Positions 1-6,858 of a DNA stretch of 34,305 bases are shown piece by piece. The notes below the pieces were generated by a model. That model was not told the DNA's origin. It made no database searches and saw only the letters and a program-made list of their open reading frames with translations. Source of the DNA: an uncultured Lachnospiraceae bacterium (lineage in GTDB: Bacteria; Bacillota; Clostridia; Lachnospirales; Lachnospiraceae); assembly GCA_946544235.1 (NCBI GenBank), contig CAMNMC010000107.1:1-34305 (forward strand). The letters run 5' to 3'. Both the position numbers and the translations under genes were made by a program. The stretch's first letter is position 1; each line of letters begins with the position of its first letter.

Positions 1-18
1 ATGTATATTTAGGCTTAT

Positions 19-90
19 TCCTCGATAGCTCAATGGTAGAGCACTCGGCTGTTAACCGAGGGGTTGTTGGTTCGAGCCCAACTCGGGGAG
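19..90 (+). tRNA. tRNA-Asn (GTT)
   Basis: The full cloverleaf can be folded: acceptor TCCTCGA (19-25) pairs with TCGGGGA (83-89) with one G-U, the D arm is GCTC/GAGC, the anticodon stem CTCGG/CCGAG (44-48/56-60) encloses CTGTTAA with anticodon GTT at 51-53, and the T arm is GTTGG-TTCGAGC-CCAAC. The discriminator base is G90. The 3' CCA is not encoded. Confidence 0.96.
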
Positions 91-114
91 CTTGAGCAAT
101 AAAAGCTCACATAT

Positions 115-139
115 ATCAATTCCGCTTCGCGGTGTTGAT
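115..139 (+). other. hairpin between the two tRNA genes
   Basis: ATCAA/TTGAT and CCGC/GCGG arms enclose a TTC loop, giving an interrupted stem between tRNA-Asn and tRNA-Cys. No T run follows, so it is more likely a processing or spacer structure in a shared transcript than a terminator. Confidence 0.4.
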
Positions 140-155
140 CTAAATTAATAATTAT

Positions 156-226
156 GGCGCCATGGCCAAGTGGTAAGGCAAAGGTCTGCAACACCTCTAT
201 CACCAGTTCAAATCTGGTTGGCGCCT
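156..226 (+). tRNA. tRNA-Cys (GCA)
   Basis: Acceptor GGCGCCA (156-162) pairs perfectly with TGGCGCC (219-225). The D arm is GCC/GGC and the anticodon loop CTGCAAC carries GCA at 188-190. The discriminator is T226 and CCA is not encoded. It follows tRNA-Asn by 65 bp and is followed by a terminator, so the two are probably co-transcribed. Confidence 0.95.
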
Positions 227-234
227 CTCTTTGG

Positions 235-272
235 GAGCAGAAATCAAAGTATCAGATTTCTGCTCTTTTTCT
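235..272 (+). terminator. rho-independent terminator of the tRNA pair
   Basis: A perfect 11-bp stem, GAGCAGAAATC (235-245) and GATTTCTGCTC (255-265), has a 9-nt loop and is followed directly by TTTTTCTT. Confidence 0.9.
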
Positions 273-775
273 TATGCAAAACAGGTGCTTCAGCATTAAA
301 AGAATATAGTATTTTATATAATTTTTTGGTATAATTTTTTACAGACGATTTTAGTTACTCATTTTGATATTTTTTATCAATAATTAGTATATTTCCCATA
401 TTTTTAAGGTGTATATTTGTTTTACTGGCGGATTATTTGAACTATACCGGATGGGCTAGCGACATCAGTTGTACCGGTAATACAGTAATGCTGGATCCGA
501 TAGGTTTATGGCAGACTCATATGTCTGTCATGATTCGTCAGACAGAATATGACATCCTGCGGATACCACTGAAGAACATGTTGTTTTAGATGGCATGTTG
601 TTTGATAGCCGGACAGAATGTATCATCTGGCCGGTTATTAATGATCGTCATCAAATATTTATCACATGTTAAATGTGGAAAATTTTATGACAGAGCGGAT
701 TATCGTAAGGATGATTGGATAAACAAAAACATCCGCATAGTATTATGCGGGAAGAAAAAAATGGGAGGGAACAGT
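273..775 (+). promoter_or_regulatory. long gene-free leader of the GH16 gene with inverted repeats
   Basis: I see no convincing gene in these 503 bases. The left half is very A+T-rich and contains a TATAAT-like box at 330-335. The right half holds inverted repeats: GTCTG/CAGAC at 523-527/539-543, flanked by CATAT/ATATG, and a perfect hairpin CCGCATA-GTAT-TATGCGG at 733-750, just upstream of the ribosome site (763-769). An upstream in-frame extension of the GH16 reading frame (from 590) lacks a ribosome site and has no secretion character, so I treat it as untranslated leader. Function is inferred; no known riboswitch class was recognised. Confidence 0.4.
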
Positions 776-2302
776 ATGAGAAAAAAAGGTCTTAAGACAC
801 TCGCGCTTGTAGCAGTATTTTCTCTTATGCTCACAGGCTGCGGCAAGAAGGATGAGAAGGAAGACAAAACTACAGTGACGACAACAGAAGCGACAACTGA
901 AACTACTACGATCAGTGAGCCAACAGAGACTGAGGCTACAACTGAGACAACGGAAGATACCACCGAAACTACAACAGAGGCTACTACAGAAGCCACAACA
1001 GAGGATATTCCTGAGGAGATCGTTTACGACGATGATCAGGGAGACTATCATCTTGTATGGTCTGATGAATTCGATGGCGATAAGCTGAATGAAGAGAACT
1101 GGAACCGTGAGGTTCATTCACCTGGATGGGTTAACGCTGAGTGGCAGGCATATACAAAGGATGAAGAATATGCTTACGTTAAGGACGGCAAGCTTGTTAT
1201 CCAGCCTACAAAGACTGAGAACAATTTTGGCAAGACAGAATACTACTCAGGAAGAGTAAATACAAACAACAAGCATACCTTCAAATACGGCCGTATTGAA
1301 GCACGTATCAAGGTTCCTGAAGGCAAGGGCTTCCTGCCGGCATTCTGGATGATGCCAGAGCTTGAAGGTTATTATGGCGTATGGCCTAAGTGCGGTGAGA
1401 TCGATATCATGGAGGTACTCGGTGATAATTTAAATACTCAGTACGGTACACTTCATTTCGGTGAGCCACATACACAGAGACAGGGAACCTATCAGATCGA
1501 GGGTGACTTCTCTAAGGAATATCATGTATTTGCAATTGACTGGGAGCCGGGCCTTATTACCTGGTATGTTGACGGACACAAGTTCTTTGAGACAAATGAC
1601 TGGTTCACAAAGTATGCAGGCGGAGAAGAGAAGCCATATCCGGCTCCGTTTAACCAGAATTTCTATATCATCTTAAACGTTGCTGTCGGCGGTTCATGGC
1701 CGGGAGATCCTGATGAGACAACTATCTTCGATGAGCGTGCAGCAATGTATGTTGATTACGTAAGAGTATATCAGAAGGATGAGTATGACGAGAATGTAGA
1801 GAAGCCTGTACGTGAGTACAAGTGGAAGGAAGCTGATGATACAGGAAACTTCATCACAAACAGTGATTTTGCCGAGGCAGAGGATCTTACGGATGATGTT
1901 GACTGGAAATTCATGACCTTCAACGATGGCGCAGGTTCAGCTGAGATCAAGGATGGCGAGATAACCATCAAGACAGAGGCAGCAGGAACAGTTGATTATG
2001 CAGTACAGCTTGTTCAGCCAAACATGCCTATGCATAAGGATTCAAAATATAAGCTTACTTTTGAGGCTAAGGCAGATGAGAAGAGAACACTCATTACCTG
2101 CGTAAGTGCTCCTGAAGTAAACTGGATCAGATATCTGGCTGATACAAAGGTTGATGTTGATACAGAGTGGCAGGAATACAGCTTCGAGTTCGATATGACT
2201 GAAGCAGACGATGATATGGGCCGTGTAGAATTTAACATGGGTAACCAGGGTTCAACAGCTACACTTCATATCAAGAATGTTAGGTTAGAAATCGTGGAGT
2301 AA
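776..2302 (+). CDS. GH16 endo-beta-1,3(4)-glucanase lipoprotein with C-terminal carbohydrate-binding module
   Basis: 508-residue secreted glycoside hydrolase expected to cut beta-1,3- or mixed beta-1,3/1,4-glucans (laminarin, lichenan) at the cell surface. Residues 1-22 are a lipoprotein signal with lipobox LTGC (Cys22). Residues about 35-80 are a Thr/Glu-rich linker. A GH16 domain spans about 90-330 with the catalytic signature GEIDIMEV, nucleophile Glu208, Asp210 and acid/base Glu213. From about 345 a beta-sandwich resembling CBM4/9 follows. The start was chosen at 776 because GGGAGGG lies 6 bases upstream and a proper signal peptide begins there; the longer frame from 590 is rejected. It is monocistronic, with a hairpin-rich leader and a shared terminator against the convergent AraC gene. 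Exact glucan specificity cannot be read from sequence. Confidence 0.92.
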   Translation: MRKKGLKTLALVAVFSLMLTGCGKKDEKEDKTTVTTTEATTETTTISEPTETEATTETTEDTTETTTEATTEATTEDIPEEIVYDDDQGDYHLVWSDEFDGDKLNEENWNREVHSPGWVNAEWQAYTKDEEYAYVKDGKLVIQPTKTENNFGKTEYYSGRVNTNNKHTFKYGRIEARIKVPEGKGFLPAFWMMPELEGYYGVWPKCGEIDIMEVLGDNLNTQYGTLHFGEPHTQRQGTYQIEGDFSKEYHVFAIDWEPGLITWYVDGHKFFETNDWFTKYAGGEEKPYPAPFNQNFYIILNVAVGGSWPGDPDETTIFDERAAMYVDYVRVYQKDEYDENVEKPVREYKWKEADDTGNFITNSDFAEAEDLTDDVDWKFMTFNDGAGSAEIKDGEITIKTEAAGTVDYAVQLVQPNMPMHKDSKYKLTFEAKADEKRTLITCVSAPEVNWIRYLADTKVDVDTEWQEYSFEFDMTEADDDMGRVEFNMGNQGSTATLHIKNVRLEIVE

Positions 2303-2324
2303 AGCTAATGTAACAAGCCATGCA

Positions 2325-2387
2325 ACATAAAAATGTGAGACACAGATGGGATGCTTGCATACCAATCTGTGTCTCATGTTTTTATGT
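2325..2387. terminator. bidirectional terminator between GH16 and AraC genes
   Basis: ACATAAAAA plus TGTGAGACACAGAT pair with ATCTGTGTCTCATG plus TTTTTATGT, giving a stem of about 23 bp with two G-U pairs. A and T runs flank it on both sides, so it can stop both converging transcripts. Confidence 0.8.
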
Positions 2388-2408
2388 TATACGGCGCCTA
2401 CGGCGATG

Positions 2409-2436
2409 GTTCTTGATGCGCGCAGCGCGTCAAGAA
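2409..2436. terminator. second GC-rich hairpin downstream of the AraC gene
   Basis: GTTCTTGATGCGC pairs with GCGCGTCAAGAAC (one G-U) around a 2-3 nt loop. It lies 15 bases past the stop of the AraC gene on the minus strand. It has no immediate T run on that strand, so it may act as a 3'-end stabiliser or together with the 2325-2387 hairpin. Confidence 0.5.
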
Positions 2437-2450
2437 CAGTGCATGGATTG

Positions 2451-3191
2451 TTAACTCCACGATTTACCATTATTCTGTTGTCTGTATTTTTTCGGTGTGA
2501 TTCCGACAGTAGTCTTAAAGGCCTGGATAAAATGGCTCTGTGAGGCAAAGGACAGCCTGCAGGCTATATCAAGGATAGACTCGTCGGTATCGCGCAGCAG
2601 TTCCTCGGATATTTCAATCTTACGCTCGCGGATATAATCACTTATAGGGATACCGATCTCCTTATTGAACTGTCTCGACAGATAGCTGGCAGAAACATTT
2701 GTGTATTCGGCAAGGTCGTTTAGTGTGAGTCTGTCATAGATATGTGAATAGATGTAATCGAGACATTTCGTAACAGGTCTTGAGATGCCGCGCTTATGCT
2801 TGATAAGACGCATCTTACCGGTAAAATCCAGGACCATGCTGTTGTGGATCTCTTCAACCTTCTCAAGGGTTGTGGCATTGTCCAGTCTTCGTATATAGTA
2901 GTCGCTCATACGGAAGGCACGCTCCGATTCAAGACCGTTCTGGATGCAGCCCCTTGTGATTATTGCGGCTGTCACGACCATATGATATTTGATATTTGTA
3001 AGTGGATTGGACGAAAGAACACCGACACCGCTACTGTCCATAAAGCGGTGCTCATCACAGTTCTTATGGATCGCTTCCATATTTCCGCTGAAGACATTGT
3101 GGAAGAAGGAAAGCTCCTCGCTTGTATCGCGGTGAACGGAAGAATCCTCGTCATATGTTATCAGATGAATATTGTTTGGTTTGTTTGCCAT
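2451..3191 (-). CDS. AraC-family transcriptional regulator
   Basis: 246 residues. The C-terminal ~100 residues (about 140-240) are a two-HTH AraC/XylS domain: CLDYIYSHIYDRLTLNDLAEY, SASYLSRQFNKEIG and the late signature SILDIACRLSFASQSHFIQAFK..GITPKKYR. The N-terminal part is a helical region of the kind often preceding HTH_18 in Clostridia, not a recognised sugar-binding cupin. The start has GGAGGG about 8 bases upstream. It converges on the GH16 glucanase, so control of glucan use is a reasonable but untested guess. The target genes are not visible. Confidence 0.9.
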   Translation of the reverse strand: MANKPNNIHLITYDEDSSVHRDTSEELSFFHNVFSGNMEAIHKNCDEHRFMDSSGVGVLSSNPLTNIKYHMVVTAAIITRGCIQNGLESERAFRMSDYYIRRLDNATTLEKVEEIHNSMVLDFTGKMRLIKHKRGISRPVTKCLDYIYSHIYDRLTLNDLAEYTNVSASYLSRQFNKEIGIPISDYIRERKIEISEELLRDTDESILDIACRLSFASQSHFIQAFKTTVGITPKKYRQQNNGKSWS

Positions 3192-3460
3192 AGTATGTCC
3201 CTCCGTAAATCGCTGATTCTGATCGGTTCGACAGGGAATAAGTATAATAAGTGATCACCTATCATATATATAAATTTTAACATATTTTGGTATTTTCACG
3301 CAATGAAAAAGCAAGTTTTGCTTGAAGAATTGAGATAATGTGTTTATTATATGAATATTCGGGTGAATTACGGTTTCCGGTTATATTTATATCGGCTGCC
3401 GGTAATTTGTAAAAGTTTTAATCGGATATAATATTTATTGATTATCCGGGAGGATAAAGA

Positions 3461-4390
3461 ATGGTTTATAATAATATTCTCGACGCAGTCGGACATACTC
3501 CGATGATACGTCTTAACAGGATGCCCGAGGAGGGCAGTGCAGAGGTCCTTGTCAAGATGGAAGCCCTGAATGCCGGTGGTTCCATCAAAACGAGAACGGC
3601 CTTAAATATGATAAAGCAGGCTGAGAGAGAAGGCCTGATCGACCAGAATACAATAATAGTAGAACCTACAAGCGGTAATCAGGGAATAGGACTTGCCCTG
3701 GTGGGCGCAGTCAGGGGCTACAGGACAATAATAATCATGCCGGATTCTGTCAGTGAAGAGAGAAGAAAGCTTGTAAATCATTATGGTGCTGAAGTTATTC
3801 TTATCCATGATTCGGGTGATATCGGCGCATGTATCGAGGAGTGTCTTCAGACAGCTCTTAATATGGCTAAAGAGAACCCTAAGGTTTTTGTTCCTCAGCA
3901 GTTTGAGAATCCAAATAATACTCTGGCACACAAGAAGCATACTGCACTTGAGATAATGGAGCAGGTTGAGGGACCTATCCATGGTTTCTGTTCAGGTATC
4001 GGAACCGGTGGAACAATTACCGGAATCGGAGAGGTTCTGAAGCGTCAGTATCCGGAGATAGAAATCTGGGCTGTTGAGCCGAAGAATGCGGCAATCCTTG
4101 CCGGAGGAACGATCGGTACTCACCTTCAGATGGGTATCGGCGACGGCATCATACCGGATATCCTTAACCAGACTATTTATGATTATATCTATGTGGTTTC
4201 GGACGAAGAAGCGATCGAAACCTCTAAGAGACTTGCAAGGGAAGAGGGCCTTATGGTCGGAATCTCCAGCGGTACAAATGTTGCCGCTGCGCTTAAGCTG
4301 GCTAAGAAGCTCGGTCCGGGCAAAACGGTTGTGACTGTACTTCCGGATACGGCAGAGAGATATTTTTCAACACCTCTGTTTGAAGACTGA
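3461..4390 (+). CDS. PLP-dependent cysteine-synthase-family enzyme (O-acetylserine sulfhydrylase-like)
   Basis: 309 residues, the usual length for CysK/CysM. Fold-type II PLP enzymes of this family replace the acetyl group of O-acetylserine with sulfide to make cysteine. PLP lysine is Lys43 in NAGGSIKTR; the phosphate loop is GIGTGGTITGIG; the C-terminus STPLF is typical. Two motifs deviate from classical CysK: NPxxSVKDR is NAGGSIKTR, and the substrate-loop TSGNTG is TSGNQG. This suggests a subfamily with altered substrate or sulfur donor, so no gene symbol is given. The start is secure: GGGAGGATAAAG precedes ATG. It stands alone, 100 bp before the MATE gene, with no terminator seen between them. 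Confidence 0.85.
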   Translation: MVYNNILDAVGHTPMIRLNRMPEEGSAEVLVKMEALNAGGSIKTRTALNMIKQAEREGLIDQNTIIVEPTSGNQGIGLALVGAVRGYRTIIIMPDSVSEERRKLVNHYGAEVILIHDSGDIGACIEECLQTALNMAKENPKVFVPQQFENPNNTLAHKKHTALEIMEQVEGPIHGFCSGIGTGGTITGIGEVLKRQYPEIEIWAVEPKNAAILAGGTIGTHLQMGIGDGIIPDILNQTIYDYIYVVSDEEAIETSKRLAREEGLMVGISSGTNVAAALKLAKKLGPGKTVVTVLPDTAERYFSTPLFED

Positions 4391-4425
4391 TATGCGTATG
4401 ATCAGTTTTATGCGTATGATCAGTT
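4391..4425 (+). repeat. 18-bp tandem duplication downstream of the cysteine synthase gene
   Basis: TATGCGTATGATCAGTT occurs at 4391-4407 and again at 4409-4425, an 18-bp period. The first copy begins at the base after the stop codon. It is probably a slippage duplication. Confidence 0.85.
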
Positions 4426-4490
4426 CTGCTCAGAGATACGACTGTTAATGTTTGGGGACATTTATTTTAGTCAGTTTAGGAGTAATACAC

Positions 4491-5903
4491 ATGGCCGTAA
4501 ATGAGACAAATATTGGAGATATGTCAGAAGAGACTGACATGAATGGTCAGAAAACAAATAAAGAGAATAAAATGGGTGTCATCCCGGTGAAGAAGCTTAT
4601 CGTATCGATGTCGCTTCCGATGATGATTTCAATGCTGGTACAGGCGCTCTATAACGTTGTGGACAGTATTTTCGTTGCACAGGTGAGTAAGGATGCGCTT
4701 GCGGCGGTAACTTATGCCTTCCCGATGCAGAACCTGATGATAGCGGTTGGTTCGGGTACAGGCGTTGGTATAAATGCACTTCTTTCAAAGTCGCTTGGTG
4801 AAAAGCGTTTTGACCGTTCAAATGCAGCTGCCAACAACGGACTCTTGCTTACGCTCATAAATGCGTTTGTATTTTTATGTATAGGTTTATTTGGGGCCGG
4901 GCCTTTTATCAGGAGTCAGGTAAGCAACCCACAGATAGTAGAATATGGTACAACCTATCTCAGTATCTGCAGCTGCTTCTCCTTCGGTATCTTCTTCCAG
5001 ATGACCTTCGAGAGACTGCTTCAGTCAACAGGACTTACGATCTACAGTATGATCTCGCAGGGAACAGGTGCGGTTATAAATATCATATTTGACCCGATAC
5101 TTATCTTTGGATATTTTGGTTTTCCGAAGCTCGGAGTTGCCGGAGCGGCTTATGCGACTGTTCTCGGACAGGTGGTTGCCGCAACCATCGGTTTGATACT
5201 TAACCTCAAAGTCAATAAAGAAATACAGTTCAGTATCAAGGGAATATTTACACCGGTTGGTGACGTTATAAAGAGGATTTATAAAGTTGGTATTCCATCG
5301 ATACTTATGATGTCGATTGGTTCGGTTATGACATATATGATGAACCAGATACTCAGTACCTTCTCGACAATGGCAACTACAGTATTTGGTGCGTACTTCA
5401 AGCTTCAGAGTTTCTTCTTCATGCCGATTTTCGGTCTGAACAATGGACTTATCCCTGTTCTTGCATACAACTATGGTGCAAGGAAGAAGGACAGGATTAA
5501 AGAAGCACTCAGATTCTCGATGAAGCTTGCAATCTCAATAATGCTGGTCGGACTTATTTCCTTCCAGATAGTACCGAAAATACTGCTTGGCTTCTTCAAT
5601 CCTGACGAAGAGATGCTAAAGATCGGAGTTCCGGCGCTCAGGATAATCAGTCTGTCCTTCCCGATAGCCGGTGCATGTATCGCCATGGGTAGTGTATTCC
5701 AGGCCTTTTCGAAGAGTATGTATTCGCTTATCGTTTCAATCGGCCGTCAGCTTGTGGCACTTATTCCGGCAGCCTGGCTGCTTTCGAAAACAGGTGTGGT
5801 AACAAATGTATGGTGGGCATTTCTGATCGCGGAGGGTGTATCACTCATACTCTCAATGTTCTTCTTCAGGAAGGTACACAGGGATATTGTTGATAAGCTG
5901 TAA
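4491..5903 (+). CDS. MATE-family multidrug/metabolite exporter
   Basis: 470 residues from the chosen start, typical for MATE antiporters, which export cationic drugs or metabolites using Na+ or H+ gradients. About 12 membrane segments are visible in two homologous halves. The first half begins with VKKLIVSMSLPMMISMLVQ and has DSIFVAQVSKDALAAVTYAFP; the second has an equivalent LIPVLAYNYGARKKDRIKEAL loop. The start at 4491 is preferred over 4452 because AGGAG (4478-4482) sits 8 bases upstream and the product begins with a hydrophilic leader of about 35 residues. The substrate cannot be inferred; no regulator adjoins it. Confidence 0.92.
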   Translation: MAVNETNIGDMSEETDMNGQKTNKENKMGVIPVKKLIVSMSLPMMISMLVQALYNVVDSIFVAQVSKDALAAVTYAFPMQNLMIAVGSGTGVGINALLSKSLGEKRFDRSNAAANNGLLLTLINAFVFLCIGLFGAGPFIRSQVSNPQIVEYGTTYLSICSCFSFGIFFQMTFERLLQSTGLTIYSMISQGTGAVINIIFDPILIFGYFGFPKLGVAGAAYATVLGQVVAATIGLILNLKVNKEIQFSIKGIFTPVGDVIKRIYKVGIPSILMMSIGSVMTYMMNQILSTFSTMATTVFGAYFKLQSFFFMPIFGLNNGLIPVLAYNYGARKKDRIKEALRFSMKLAISIMLVGLISFQIVPKILLGFFNPDEEMLKIGVPALRIISLSFPIAGACIAMGSVFQAFSKSMYSLIVSIGRQLVALIPAAWLLSKTGVVTNVWWAFLIAEGVSLILSMFFFRKVHRDIVDKL

Positions 5904-5907
5904 TTAA

Positions 5908-5950
5908 CAAGGCACAGACTCGTTCATGGAGTCTGTGCCTTGCTTGTTTT
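5908..5950 (+). terminator. terminator of the MATE gene
   Basis: CAAGGCACAGACTC (5908-5921) pairs perfectly with GAGTCTGTGCCTTG (5929-5942) around a 7-nt loop, followed by CTTGTTTT. Confidence 0.9.
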
Positions 5951-6051
5951 ATGAATAAATACAAGTTTTGCGGGATAGACAATCTATCTGGTTTGATCAA
6001 TTCCGTTTAGATATTCAGATGCCGGATTTGGTTTTTCATGCAATGTTCATT

Positions 6052-6570
6052 TTATGCCATATAGTTGTATGAGCCGGATGCGTTCATATTCTGAGGTGTG
6101 TTCATTACGTAGATTGCAGGCATCTTTGGCTTTCTTGCAAGCTTTACGATTCCAATGATCAGGAAAACGATACTAAGGATAAACATCAATACTGCAAATA
6201 AACCGGAACCGGCGTCAACTCCGCCTGAACGATATACATGCATTGCCTGGTTCTCAAGACTTGTGAATTTATTAACCTCTGCTATTGCGATGATAAAGCT
6301 TATGATACCGAGTGCTAAGAAGATAAGACCTGATATGGTTTTCTTCTTTCTCAGCTGAGCATAGGTTTCTGCCGGACTGCCCATTCCTGTCGGGTTCCAT
6401 GCGCTGTAACTGTTTGCAGCTGCCTGATACTGGTTGTTTCCGTTGTTTGCTGCTGAGTACTGACCATAGTTACCGGTCGAAGGCGTATAATACAGACCGC
6501 TTGTACCTGCCTGATACTGATTCTTTGATGCATACATTCCATTCTCTCTCATTGTCATTTCGTTATTCAT
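6052..6570 (-). CDS. small two-helix membrane protein, putative target of the membrane-tethered sigma factor
   Basis: 172 residues; not recognised as a named family. Residues 1-75 are hydrophilic and rich in Asn, Gln, Tyr, Ser and Ala with repeated NQYQA-type words, suggesting a disordered or low-complexity arm. After the basic stretch LRKKKT, two membrane helices follow (TISGLIFLALGIISFIIAIAE and LFAVLMFILSIVFLIIGIVKLA), separated by an outside loop of about 25 residues, then a basic KLARKPK and a short tail. The start at 6570 is chosen over 6636 because GGAGGAAG lies just upstream. The promoter region (6617-6657) shares a 41-bp element with the sigma operon at 9715-9755, so co-regulation is likely. 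Function unknown. Confidence 0.75.
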   Translation of the reverse strand: MNNEMTMRENGMYASKNQYQAGTSGLYYTPSTGNYGQYSAANNGNNQYQAAANSYSAWNPTGMGSPAETYAQLRKKKTISGLIFLALGIISFIIAIAEVNKFTSLENQAMHVYRSGGVDAGSGLFAVLMFILSIVFLIIGIVKLARKPKMPAIYVMNTPQNMNASGSYNYMA

Positions 6571-6616
6571 AGTTTCTTCCTCCGTTTTTTCTGCCCCTTG
6601 GGCTGTATTTTTTGTT

Positions 6617-6657
6617 CTTATACCTATAAGACACATGAAATCCGGATTAGATTTTAC
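6617..6657 (-). promoter_or_regulatory. putative ECF-type promoter, copy 1 (upstream of the two-helix membrane gene)
   Basis: Read on the minus strand, three blocks match the element at 9715-9755: TAAAATCTAA, then 6 variable bases, TTTCATGTGTCTTA, 3 variable bases, GTATAAG. In total 32 of 41 positions are identical. The arrangement resembles an alternative-sigma promoter with a -35-like AATCTAA, about 14 bases, and a -10-like GTCTTA; no sigma-A hexamers fit. The likely transcript start lies about 50 bases before the ATG at 6570. Promoter activity and its sigma factor are inference. Confidence 0.65.
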
Positions 6658-6793
6658 AAATTTTAAAAAATTTTGAAAATTTTTGTAATTTAATGAAAAA
6701 TATTTTTATGAGAAGAATAAATTTTAAAATTCAATAGAAATATTATACGATTTTCATAATTATATGGTTGTGAGGTATGATGGGAATATAAAA

Positions 6794-6815
6794 GGGCGTG
6801 ACATTTGTCACGCCC
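6794..6815 (-). terminator. terminator of the sigma-fusion operon
   Basis: GGGCGTGACA (6794-6803) and TGTCACGCCC (6806-6815) form a perfect stem. On the minus strand it is followed by TTTTATAT, and it lies 43 bases past the stop codon of the sigma fusion. Confidence 0.85.
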
Positions 6816-6858
6816 CGGTCGATTGGTTTAAGAAGATATAAGAAGATATATATTATAA

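Noticed and set aside
427-589. Open stretch upstream of the glucanase (reads ...WASDISCTGNTVM...)
   Set aside because: No start codon with a ribosome site and no family resemblance; treated as leader sequence.
590-775. In-frame N-terminal extension of the GH16 protein
   Set aside because: No ribosome site, ordinary leader composition, and it would place the lipoprotein signal peptide 62 residues inside the protein. The ATG at 776 has GGGAGGG at good spacing.
700-1117. Val/Ser-rich minus-strand ORFs
   Set aside because: Shadow of the Thr/Glu-rich linker codons of the glucanase.
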